A stretch of DNA of 6,386 nucleotides from JBCDIQ01 sp039024295 (GCA_039024295.1 JBCDIQ010000341.1:1-6386), one strand, 5' to 3'. Counted from the first letter of the stretch, positions 1 to 6,180 are shown. Notes: generated by a model from the letters alone, not told the origin. Numbers and translations: made by a program.

Positions 1-1
1 C

Positions 2-211
2 TCTGATTTTCCTTGCTTTGATATGCTAGGGAAGGAAATGGCCAATCAAAGTGCACGGAATTACAGAAAATTAAGAGCCAAAGGCATTACCATCCGAAAG
101 ACAATTGATCTACTCATAGGTACTTTTTGCATCGAATACGGTCATACCTTATTACATAATGACCGCGACTTTGACCACATGGAGCTACACCTAAACCTTA
201 GCGTATGCTAA
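2..211 (+). CDS. vapC: VapC-type PIN-domain toxin, C-terminal part (cut by window edge)
   Basis: The frame is open from base 2 and gives 69 residues to a TAA stop; the real start lies left of the window, and the ATG at 23 is internal. The sequence matches the C-terminal half of VapC PIN-domain ribonucleases: a helix with YRKLRAKGITIRKTID, then LLIGTFCIEYG, then the closing LLHNDRDFD motif. The Asp in TIDLLI and the Asp residues in HNDRDFD are the late acidic residues that help hold the metal in this family. VapC toxins are small endoribonucleases, often cutting tRNA or rRNA, kept silent by a VapB antitoxin usually encoded just upstream, which here would be outside the window. The family assignment is strong; whether the full gene is intact and has its antitoxin cannot be seen. 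Confidence 0.88.
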   Translation, partial: SDFPCFDMLGKEMANQSARNYRKLRAKGITIRKTIDLLIGTFCIEYGHTLLHNDRDFDHMELHLNLSVC

Positions 212-319
212 CCCCTATCCTAGTCTCTACTTGCAGCGGATACATCGTTGCTTAGAAATAGGCAAGCAGGGAACCCCAAAGAATTCTACCTACCTATTAC
301 CTCCCTCTCCAATTTCTCC

Positions 320-327
320 TATATTTG
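320..327 (+). promoter_or_regulatory. candidate Bacteroidota -7 promoter element of prsW
   Basis: TATATTTG is an exact match to the Bacteroidota -7 consensus TANNTTTG and ends three bases before the ATG at 331. I see no TTG at the usual -33 distance, so the match is only half of a promoter. If used, transcription would begin at or very near the start codon and the mRNA would be leaderless. Confidence 0.45.
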
Positions 328-330
328 GGG

Positions 331-1047
331 ATGGATTGGTTCGAATTCGCCAAACTCTCTGCCCTGGCATTGGCCCCGATCATTTTTGTTCTGGTATATG
401 TGTACCTCAAAGATGAATTTGACCGGGAACCGTTAAAATACCTGGTCATCACCTTCGTGCTGGGGTTCTCTACTGCCTTTCCGGTGGTTTATGTGGGTGG
501 TCGCCTCTCCATGATTTTAGGCGTCAGCGTGACTTCTCCTCCTTTAGAGTTGATCCTTTATGCGTTTGTGGTAGTGGCCCTTACAGAGGAGGCAATGAAA
601 TTCATTGTGCTGAGGTTTTACAATTATCCCCATAAGGAATTTGACGAACCCTACGATGGCATCATGTATGGGGTGACAGTTTCGATGGGGTTTGCAGCAA
701 TTGAAAACCTCCTGTACGTCTTAACTGATACAGATGAAGGGATGCGAGTGGCTCTGTTGCGCATGTTCACCGCCGTACCGGCCCATGCGGTATTTGGTAT
801 TACGATGGGCTACTTTGTAGGTCGCGCAAAATTCATAGAAGGAAGGGGAAGTGCCTTTTGGGAACTGTGCAAGGGCTTGCTCATCGCGGTAATTCTTCAC
901 GGTCTTTACGATTACTTCCTGTTCTTAAGGATCGGCTATATAGCGACCTTTTCATTCGTGTTATTGGCCGCTGGGGTGTATTTTGCCAACAAAGCCATGA
1001 AGATGCACCAGGACATTTCTCCTCATAGGCCGGAAGATGGGTTTTAG
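331..1047 (+). CDS. prsW: PrsW-family intramembrane metalloprotease
   Basis: The 238-residue protein is almost entirely membrane-spanning, with about seven to eight hydrophobic segments (roughly 8-26, 36-56, 73-95, 111-130, 145-165, 181-199, 203-220). It carries the conserved PrsW motifs in order: EE at 86-87 in ALTEEAMKF, DEPYDGIMYG at 105-114, EN at 125-126, His152 in PAHAVFG, and HGLYD at 190-194. In this family the Glu and His residues form the proposed metal site. Bacillus PrsW cuts the anti-sigma factor RsiW to release an ECF sigma factor; the substrate here is unknown. An ECF sigma gene lies next downstream on the same strand, but no RsiW-like anti-sigma gene is visible. I chose the ATG at 331 because it gives the expected start; a TTG at 325 would add two residues but sits inside the promoter-like TATATTTG. 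No Shine-Dalgarno sequence is evident. Confidence 0.9.
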   Translation: MDWFEFAKLSALALAPIIFVLVYVYLKDEFDREPLKYLVITFVLGFSTAFPVVYVGGRLSMILGVSVTSPPLELILYAFVVVALTEEAMKFIVLRFYNYPHKEFDEPYDGIMYGVTVSMGFAAIENLLYVLTDTDEGMRVALLRMFTAVPAHAVFGITMGYFVGRAKFIEGRGSAFWELCKGLLIAVILHGLYDYFLFLRIGYIATFSFVLLAAGVYFANKAMKMHQDISPHRPEDGF

Positions 1048-1162
1048 ATTACTGTTTACGGTTATCAGTGTTCAGTGTACAGAGATGAACCTTACGGTTA
1101 CCCTACTGAAAACCGATAACTGATAACTGACTACTGAAACTGCCCACCGAAAACTGAAAACT
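1048..1162. repeat. inverted array of degenerate heptamer repeats in the prsW-sigma spacer
   Basis: Directly after the prsW stop codon the sequence falls into 7-base units. The left arm (1048-1082) has five units such as TTATCAG, TGTTCAG and TGTACAG. After a 22-base centre, the right arm (1105-1162) has eight units near the consensus ACTGAAA, one of them shortened to six bases, plus a trailing ACT. The arms are in inverted orientation: 1061-1076 pairs with 1105-1120 with two mismatches in 16. A transcript could therefore fold into an imperfect hairpin. Similar low-complexity spacers occur in Bacteroidota genomes, and heptamer STRR repeats are known from cyanobacteria; the function is unknown. 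It might end or stabilise the prsW transcript, but no T-run follows the arms. Confidence 0.75.
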
Positions 1163-1171
1163 ACCTAGGTT

Positions 1172-1741
1172 TTGGAAGCAAAAGAAGCGGCACAATTTCA
1201 AGAAATTAAAAATGGCAATCGAAGGGCCTTTGAGGAGGTGTTTCGGTTGTACTACGAGCCCCTGTGCAGATTTTGCTTGCGTTTTTTACAAAGCCAGGAG
1301 GAAGCAGAGGAAGTGGTCCAAGACCTGTTTGTGGCATTTTGGGAGAAGAAAAATGAACTGGAACTGACGGTTTCCATCAAGTCCTATCTGTATCGTGCTG
1401 CGCGAAACCGGAGCCTGAATGTGATCAAGCACCAACAAGTGAAGGATCGGTATGTGGGCGAAACCACCTTTTTGATGCGGCATAGCTATGAGGAAGTTTC
1501 ATTCACCAGTGAATTAGAGGCTGCAATTGCGAAGGGAATTGATGCCTTACCCGAAAGGTGCAGGGAGATTTTTCTTTTGAGCCGACATGAAGGATTGAAA
1601 TACCGGGAAATTGCAGATCTTTTGGGCATTTCTCCCAAAACGGTAGAGGTTCAAATGTCAAAAGCCCTCAAAAGCTTGAGAGAGCATTTAAAAGAATTCC
1701 TGGTCATTTGGTGGTTATTTTGGATGAATCATGGCAGTTGA
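1172..1741 (+). CDS. ECF (sigma-70 family) RNA polymerase sigma factor
   Basis: The 189-residue protein has the two-domain ECF layout. Sigma region 2 spans about 20-88, with EEAEEVVQDLFVAFWE (43-58) as region 2.2 and SYLYRAARNRSLNVIKHQ (71-88) as the -10 recognition and melting part. Region 4 spans about 115-171, with a helix-turn-helix in YREIADLLGISPKTVEVQMS. The style fits the ECF factors abundant in Bacteroidota, which also often end in a hydrophobic tail, here FLVIWWLFWM. The start is a TTG at 1172: an in-frame stop at 1166-1168 excludes a longer protein, and the next in-frame ATG lies deep inside the domain. Such genes are usually followed by a FecR-like anti-sigma factor; here the next gene is a phosphopantetheinyl transferase overlapping by 11 bp. 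The control partner is therefore not in view, although the PrsW protease gene upstream is suggestive. Confidence 0.93.
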   Translation: MEAKEAAQFQEIKNGNRRAFEEVFRLYYEPLCRFCLRFLQSQEEAEEVVQDLFVAFWEKKNELELTVSIKSYLYRAARNRSLNVIKHQQVKDRYVGETTFLMRHSYEEVSFTSELEAAIAKGIDALPERCREIFLLSRHEGLKYREIADLLGISPKTVEVQMSKALKSLREHLKEFLVIWWLFWMNHGS

Positions 1742-2417
1742 ACTTCGGTACCTACGTCTCCCAGATGAGCTGCCGCAAGCACAATTCCATACATGGTGTA
1801 AGTTGCTCCCTCCCTCTGATCAGCAAAAAGTGAAGCGATATCGTGCGCAAGGTGACCAATGGCGGGCGTTGGTTGGCAGGCTGCTGTTGCTTCAAATTTT
1901 GATGCAGCAATTTGATAAGCCTCAAAATGTCTTGGAAAACATCCAAACTGATCACCTGGACAAACCCTTCTTTCTGGACGGACCTTACTTTAACCTTTCA
2001 CATACCGGTTCATGGCTAATGGCTGCCGTTTCTGAGCAGGGGCCAATAGGCGTAGATATTGAGGTGCACCGCAAGGTCAACTTTGATCACCTTCGCCCAC
2101 AAATGAAGGAACAGGAGTGGGAACTAATTGAAAATGATGCAGATCCCCTTGCCTTGTTTTTTGATTATTGGGTCAAAAAAGAGAGCGTGGTAAAAGCAGA
2201 TGGCCGAGGCATAAGAGTTAACCTGGCCAACCTCAACCTGGAAGGAAACCACGCAGAGCTTGACGGGAATCATTGGTACCTACTCCCCTACTCCCTTGCG
2301 GCGGATTGTCCAGGATGCCTGTGTAGTGCTCAGTCAATTTCAGGGGTAACCCCAAAAGAAGAAACCTGGCAGTCCTTTATCGAATACCTGTCACTTCTAT
2401 CCCCTGACGTTCGGTAA
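1731..2417 (+). CDS. 4'-phosphopantetheinyl transferase, Sfp type
   Basis: This 228-residue protein transfers the phosphopantetheine arm of coenzyme A to a serine of acyl or peptidyl carrier proteins, in the cytoplasm. The family motifs are present: YFNLSHTGSW (86-95), the metal-binding GVDIE (107-111, with Asp109 and Glu111), and WVKKESVVKADGRG (147-160, with Glu151 and Lys155), which is the WxxKEAxxK signature. The length matches the Sfp group, about twice that of AcpS. The start ATG lies inside the last codons of the sigma gene, so the two are probably cotranscribed and translationally coupled. The 3' end overlaps the minus-strand gene at 2377-3042 by 41 bp. No carrier-protein or synthase gene is in the window, so its target (fatty acid, pigment or other secondary-metabolite synthase) cannot be told. 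Confidence 0.92.
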   Translation: MAVELRYLRLPDELPQAQFHTWCKLLPPSDQQKVKRYRAQGDQWRALVGRLLLLQILMQQFDKPQNVLENIQTDHLDKPFFLDGPYFNLSHTGSWLMAAVSEQGPIGVDIEVHRKVNFDHLRPQMKEQEWELIENDADPLALFFDYWVKKESVVKADGRGIRVNLANLNLEGNHAELDGNHWYLLPYSLAADCPGCLCSAQSISGVTPKEETWQSFIEYLSLLSPDVR

Positions 2418-3042
2418 ATTGCTTTCTTACCTGGACCAATAAATCTTCAAAAGGAGAGGGACCCGTTGCGCCAGCTTCCATGTGACGAAGTTCGCTGTAA
2501 TCCGTTCGGCTATTGGTCATCAGAATCCCAAATATCGGTGACCAGAACATGTGGTAACGAATGGGACGCTGGGTGTATTCATCCTTGGTGATCACCATTA
2601 CCATATACACCGGCTGCACATGTCCCTGCCAGGATACCTGGATGGAATCCTGTACTTCCAACCATCCTTTTTTTACCCTGAGCTGTTTCCATTCCTCTTC
2701 TTTTTTTTCGAATATGTACCAGCTGATGGTATCGGTTTCAAACAAGGATTGAGGGTGTAGCAGGAAACGCTGTAAAGAATAAAGTTCCAGGCTGTCAGTT
2801 GGAATTCTGATCAGGTAATTGTTCCAAATAGCAGATGGTTCCGATTCAAGGGCCATGAATTGACTTGTCCGTTCAGACGTTTCCGTCTTCCCTTTTTCTT
2901 GGGCAACGAAGGTCAGGGTTTGTCCCTCATTTTCAAGCGCATTAAGGGTTTCGGTGAGGTCTTGAGCAAAAAGGGAAGCACTGGCAAAAAAGCTTAGGAG
3001 GAAGGCAATAAAAAGATTGGTAAAAAATTTAAGGAGATGCAT
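2377..3042 (-). CDS. small exported protein of unknown function
   Basis: I do not recognise this 221-residue protein. It starts with a clear Sec signal peptide: basic MHLLK, a hydrophobic stretch to about residue 24, and a likely signal peptidase I site at SLFA|Q (26/27). There is no lipobox cysteine, so the mature protein is probably periplasmic or released. The mature part has alternating charged and aromatic stretches, for example SWYIFEKKEEEWKQ (107-120) and YMVMVITKDEY (146-156), suggesting a mainly beta-rich single domain, and no transmembrane segment. The start ATG at 3042 sits 14 bp from the divergent hisIE start, leaving no room for a separate promoter between them. The 3' end runs 41 bp into the transferase gene on the other strand. 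The reading frame and signal peptide make the gene credible; its function is unknown. Confidence 0.8.
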   Translation of the reverse strand: MHLLKFFTNLFIAFLLSFFASASLFAQDLTETLNALENEGQTLTFVAQEKGKTETSERTSQFMALESEPSAIWNNYLIRIPTDSLELYSLQRFLLHPQSLFETDTISWYIFEKKEEEWKQLRVKKGWLEVQDSIQVSWQGHVQPVYMVMVITKDEYTQRPIRYHMFWSPIFGILMTNSRTDYSELRHMEAGATGPSPFEDLLVQVRKQFTERQGIEVTGIR

Positions 3043-3047
3043 CTTTG
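3017..3047 (+). promoter_or_regulatory. candidate hisIE promoter (TTG - N20 - CATCTTTG)
   Basis: A TTG at 3017-3019 is followed after 20 bases by CATCTTTG (3040-3047), one mismatch from the Bacteroidota -7 consensus TANNTTTG; the spacing is normal for the -33/-7 pair. Transcription would start about 3-9 bases before or at the ATG at 3057, giving a very short leader. The site lies over the first codons of the divergent gene at 2377-3042. Confidence 0.5.
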
Positions 3048-3056
3048 TAAAAGTTT

Positions 3057-3662
3057 ATGGAAATGAGTACCCCAAATTTCGCAAAATATTCAGATGGGCT
3101 TGTTCCTGCTATCATTCAGGACGTTGACACCCAAAAAGTGTTGATGCTTGGTTACATGAACCGGGAAGCCTATCAGCATACCCGTGAAAGCGGCAGGGTC
3201 ACCTTTTTTAGTCGAAGCAGGCAAGACCTGTGGACCAAAGGAGAAACATCTGGTAATTTTCTGAATTTAGAACATATTTCACTTGACTGTGACCAGGATT
3301 GTTTACTGGTGAAAGTAAGGCCTGAAGGACCGGTTTGTCATACTGGGGCTGATACATGTTTCAACGAAATAAATCGGGGTGATCTTGCATTTTTGAGTAA
3401 ACTGGCACGGGTAATCCAGGAAAGAAAAATGGCAGATCCAGATGAATCCTATACCTCCCTGATGTTTAACAAAGGGCTAAATAAGTTGGCGCAAAAAGTG
3501 GGCGAAGAGGCAGTTGAAGTAATCATTGAGGCAAAGGATGATCGACCTGATTTATTTCTGAATGAATGTGCAGATCTGATATTCCACCTCATGATGCTAT
3601 TGGAGGCCAAAGGGCACAGCTTACCACAGGTAGTGAAAGTCCTGGAAAGCAGGCATCAATAG
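3057..3662 (+). CDS. hisIE: bifunctional phosphoribosyl-AMP cyclohydrolase / phosphoribosyl-ATP diphosphatase
   Basis: This 201-residue enzyme performs steps two and three of histidine biosynthesis in the cytoplasm: hydrolysis of phosphoribosyl-ATP to phosphoribosyl-AMP, then opening of the purine ring. The N-terminal HisI domain (about 1-108) shows the SRSRQDLWTKGETSGN block (52-67), the metal-binding DCDQD (77-81) and the zinc ligands in CHTGADTC (94-101). The C-terminal HisE domain (about 112-201) shows the Mg-binding KVGEEAVE (147-154) and ECADLIFH (170-177). Both domains look complete, and the length is typical of fused HisIE. The start is ATG 3057; a second ATG two codons later would also serve. 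In many genomes hisIE closes a his operon; here the upstream neighbour is divergent and the downstream gene is unrelated, so it appears to stand alone. Confidence 0.96.
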   Translation: MEMSTPNFAKYSDGLVPAIIQDVDTQKVLMLGYMNREAYQHTRESGRVTFFSRSRQDLWTKGETSGNFLNLEHISLDCDQDCLLVKVRPEGPVCHTGADTCFNEINRGDLAFLSKLARVIQERKMADPDESYTSLMFNKGLNKLAQKVGEEAVEVIIEAKDDRPDLFLNECADLIFHLMMLLEAKGHSLPQVVKVLESRHQ

Positions 3663-3732
3663 GTTTTTTAGGTCTTAGGTTTTAGGTTTTCCCGCTATGC
3701 GGGATTTCGCTGCGCTCAATAGGTTTTAGGTC
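3656..3732. repeat. short hairpin element flanked by TTAGGTT-type heptamers
   Basis: Between the hisIE stop and the next ATG lies a repeat-built spacer. TTAGGTC (3668-3674) is followed by two TTAGGTT heptamers (3675-3688), and ATAGGTT plus TTAGGTC recur at 3719-3732. TCAATAGGTTTT occurs at 3656-3667 and again at 3716-3727, exactly 60 bases apart, and TAGGTTTTAGGT at 3676-3687 and 3720-3731. Between the copies is a perfect small hairpin, CCCGC-TAT-GCGGG (3691-3703), followed by a GC-rich tail TTTCGCTGCGCTC (3705-3717). The layout resembles a small REP-like unit inserted between, or duplicated with, the heptamers. The first copy contains the hisIE stop codon. It might weaken read-through or protect the hisIE mRNA, but this is not shown. 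Confidence 0.7.
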
Positions 3733-3733
3733 A

Positions 3734-4903
3734 ATGCGAATAGGCTTACAATTGGTTATCATACTCCTGCTCTGTTTGCCAGGGTTAATGAGTTGTGATT
3801 CAAAAACCGATGTTCGAAATGTAGACTTACTGCTTAGCCGGTTGAGTTCTGAGGACGAACTGGTTAGAGACTCAGCCAAACAAGAGAGTGCACAGTTTTT
3901 ATGGCTCAAAGGGGATTTGCCAAAGGTGTACATAGTCTTGAAAAGGCCCCTTTCAGACGACACGAGAAAGGACGGGACAAAAGTAAGCTTACTGCGAGTT
4001 CTCCAAGCAGTTCATGATGACAAAACGCCCAAAGAAGCAGCTAATCTTGCCAGGACGCTTTCAGATTACCCTCATTTGCAGTTAGAGGCCATGCTGGTAC
4101 TGAGCCACATGAATACGCCAGAAGCAATTGAAGAATTGAAAACGTTATTGCTTCCAGTACCACCTGCCTCAGCAGGTGATTTAACAAAACTGCTAGCGCC
4201 ACTCCTTGAAACCCCTGAAAACCTAAATGTCCTGTTTCCAGATATTTTTGCTCTTGTCCAACAACCTATTTACCAACTAGCGATTACGGAATGTCTCCGA
4301 ACTGGGCAGGAATCAGGCGTTCTCTCAAACGAACTGATCAGCAACCTCACCCCTAGCCTGATTGCCCTATACAAAGAGGTGAAAAAAAGTGCTTCAAATG
4401 ACCCGCTTGAAGGGCTCGCTATTGCTGAACAGTTGGTACCTGTCATGATACAACAGGACTCGTTTCGACAGTATCTGGCAAAGGACGAAAGAACATCTCT
4501 TGAATGGAACCTGCTAATCACAATGGCTTTATGGGAACATTACCAGCAGGACTCGCTGTTGATCCCACTTGCGGAAAAGGTAGAAACCCGAATGCCCCTC
4601 TACCGAAAGCTGGAAGCTTCGGACCAACTAGACGCATTTCCGCAGTCATTTTATACACAAGCATCACTCGCGCTTGGTGATTTGGCAGACTGGCTTCATC
4701 TACCTGAAAATAAAAACGCCTATCCCAACTCCTTAAAAATCCAGGGTCAAATTTCCGTAGACAGCCTCTACCCCGGGAAGGTGGCTTACCTGATCCGATA
4801 TAAATACCCTCGCGAAAAGTGGGAAACTGGCATAAGTGGTCCCTTCTCAGCGGATTCTACCTTGATTGAGGTGAATGGTAGCATGACAGGATATTGGCAA
4901 TAA
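3734..4903 (+). CDS. alpha-helical lipoprotein of unknown function
   Basis: The 389-residue protein begins with a lipoprotein signal peptide: MRIG, a hydrophobic run, and the lipobox LMSC with the acylated Cys at 21. The mature protein is rich in Leu, Ala, Glu and Lys and looks mostly helical. The stretch from about 83 to 141 (SLLRVLQAV, NLARTLSDY, LEAMLVLSHM, AIEELKTLLL) reads like pairs of antiparallel helices of the HEAT or ARM kind, and similar helices continue to about 320. The last 60 residues (KIQGQISVD, AYLIRYKYPR) look beta-like and may be a separate small domain. I do not recognise the family. No Shine-Dalgarno sequence or separate promoter is obvious, and the 71-base gap to hisIE would allow cotranscription. 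The protein probably sits in the cell envelope on the periplasmic side; Asp after the Cys is a retention signal in enteric bacteria but not a proven rule in this phylum. Confidence 0.85.
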   Translation: MRIGLQLVIILLLCLPGLMSCDSKTDVRNVDLLLSRLSSEDELVRDSAKQESAQFLWLKGDLPKVYIVLKRPLSDDTRKDGTKVSLLRVLQAVHDDKTPKEAANLARTLSDYPHLQLEAMLVLSHMNTPEAIEELKTLLLPVPPASAGDLTKLLAPLLETPENLNVLFPDIFALVQQPIYQLAITECLRTGQESGVLSNELISNLTPSLIALYKEVKKSASNDPLEGLAIAEQLVPVMIQQDSFRQYLAKDERTSLEWNLLITMALWEHYQQDSLLIPLAEKVETRMPLYRKLEASDQLDAFPQSFYTQASLALGDLADWLHLPENKNAYPNSLKIQGQISVDSLYPGKVAYLIRYKYPREKWETGISGPFSADSTLIEVNGSMTGYWQ

Positions 4904-4933
4904 GAACCCTGCTTACGATAACGCTTAACATAT

Positions 4934-4976
4934 AAAAAAGGGCAATACCGGAGGCTCGTTCTCCAGTACTGCCCTT
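4934..4976 (-). terminator. intrinsic terminator of the triple-repeat lipoprotein gene
   Basis: A 16-base stem (4938-4953 with 4961-4976, two mismatches) encloses a 7-base loop. Read on the minus strand it ends in GCCCTTTTTT, so the stem is followed by a T-run, as in a Rho-independent terminator. It lies 28 bases past the stop codon at 5004-5006. On the plus strand there is no good T-run, but the stem could still slow or end transcription of the gene ending at 4903. Confidence 0.85.
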
Positions 4977-5003
4977 CTAAAGAACAGAAAAATTTACGTG
5001 AAA

Positions 5004-6014
5004 TTACTTAATTGTCGCACCGCCGCTGTTAGAGCGAGGAGCTCCGCTAAAGGTATATCCACCGTTAGAGGTCCCTTTTCCATTGAAGATAGAGAAATTG
5101 GTAAAATTACCTCCTTCACCGAAAGCAGTAGTAATATACTGTCCATTTATCTGGCTGACATCGCGGTTGTCACGCTGCTTGGTCCAGTTGCGGGTCCTTC
5201 CGTAATAGGTATCCACACCACCAGAAGCATTTTTTCCAGATACAACATAGTAACCATTTGCACGGTCATATTCAGCACTCAGGAGTTCTACCAAGGTTCC
5301 CACTTTTGCTCCGCCACTGTTAGAGCGAGGCGCTCCAGAGAAGGTGTAACCACCATTGGAGTTTAATTTGCCATTATGAATGGAGAAGTTTTGGAAATTT
5401 CCATCATCACCAAAGGCTGTGGCAATATAAGTTCCTTTTGTTGCGCTTACATCACGGTTGTCACGCTGCTTGGTCCACTCGCGGGTCCTTCCGTAATACG
5501 TGTCTACACCACCAGAAGCATTTTTTCCGGACACCACATAGTAGCCATTTGCTGCGTCATAATCAGCATCAATGAACTCAACTAGGTCACCTACTTTTGC
5601 TCCGCCGCTAGCAGAACGTGGGGCATTGCTAAAGGTGAATCCACCATTGGAAGTCACTTCTCCATTAAAGATAGAAAAGTTGGTAAAGGTACCATCATCA
5701 GCAAAAGCTGTGGCAACATACGTTCCCTTTATTTGGCTTACATCGCGGTTATCGCGCTGCTTGGTCCAATTACGGGTAGTTCCATAGTAGGTATCCAAAC
5801 CGCCCCCTGGGGCAAGACCGCTTACAACATAGTATCCGTTGGCAAAATCGTAATCAGCATCCAGGATCACTTCAAGACCTGGGTTGTCACCTGACTGAGA
5901 AAGGGTAACCTCATCGGTAGCAGTTTCCTGGATCGGCTCAACCGTCTCTTTGTCACAGGAAGTAGCAATTACAAGAAAGATGAAAGCAGTGAGTAAAATC
6001 GGTAGTTGTTTCAT
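5004..6014 (-). CDS. lipoprotein with three 97-residue tandem repeats, function unknown
   Basis: The 336-residue protein has a lipoprotein signal peptide ending in the lipobox IATSC (Cys20), a short acidic and Thr/Gln-rich linker (21-46), and then nothing but three tandem copies of one unit of 97 residues (47-143, 144-240, 241-336). Each unit contains, in order, AxYDxANGYYVVSG, GGxDTYYGxTR, the invariant WTKQRDNRDVS, an ATAF-like strand, NFSIxNG, SNGGxTFSxAPRS and SGGA. Over 90 aligned positions I count by hand 73 identities between units 2 and 3, 69 between 1 and 2, and 66 between 1 and 3. The many Gly, Asn, Tyr and Thr residues suggest a beta-rich surface or periplasmic protein; ADYDxANG could be a calcium-type loop, but unit 3 has AEYD. 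I do not recognise the family. The gene stands alone, with its own terminator and a long upstream region. Adhesion or binding by repeated modules is a reasonable but unproven guess. Confidence 0.9.
   Translation of the reverse strand: MKQLPILLTAFIFLVIATSCDKETVEPIQETATDEVTLSQSGDNPGLEVILDADYDFANGYYVVSGLAPGGGLDTYYGTTRNWTKQRDNRDVSQIKGTYVATAFADDGTFTNFSIFNGEVTSNGGFTFSNAPRSASGGAKVGDLVEFIDADYDAANGYYVVSGKNASGGVDTYYGRTREWTKQRDNRDVSATKGTYIATAFGDDGNFQNFSIHNGKLNSNGGYTFSGAPRSNSGGAKVGTLVELLSAEYDRANGYYVVSGKNASGGVDTYYGRTRNWTKQRDNRDVSQINGQYITTAFGEGGNFTNFSIFNGKGTSNGGYTFSGAPRSNSGGATIK
5007..5876 (-). repeat. three tandem 291-bp in-frame repeats
   Basis: The coding repeats lie at 5586-5876 (unit 1), 5295-5585 (unit 2) and 5007-5294 (unit 3, three bases shorter because the gene ends). 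The period is exactly 291 bp with no internal insertions or deletions. Units 2 and 3 are closest: 5164-5237 and 5455-5528 differ at only 5 of 74 bases by hand count, including two identical 23-base blocks. Unit 1 is clearly more diverged in the same segment. This suggests an older first duplication followed by a later duplication or gene conversion between units 2 and 3. Confidence 0.93.
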
Positions 6015-6180
6015 GAAAGTTGGATTAACTCCGCCGGTTTAATTGATTCAAAGCACTAATGGAAAGAGTTGGCGCGTGGTCTTTTCAAAAACGAGCAGTG
6101 CTTCAATGTTTGTTGTCGATGCTTAACTTCAAGTTCCGTACCAATGTCTTTAATAGACAGAAAATTTAAAGGATTCTTAA

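Noticed and set aside
231..436. Two short plus-strand frames between vapC and prsW and running into prsW.
   Set aside because: They have no recognisable features and overlap the clearly coding frame of prsW; composition is that of an out-of-frame shadow.
1061..1120. The inverted repeat after prsW as an intrinsic terminator.
   Set aside because: The stem is AT-rich and imperfect with a long loop, and no T-run follows; it is better described as a heptamer repeat array.
4998..5787. Several plus-strand open frames opposite the triple-repeat lipoprotein gene.
   Set aside because: They are antisense shadows that recur with the 291-bp period of the repeats; the minus-strand protein has a signal peptide, lipobox and terminator.
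5007..5876. A CRISPR array, suggested by regularly spaced repeats.
   Set aside because: The period is 291 bp, the repeats are contiguous and coding in frame, and there are no unique spacers between short repeats.
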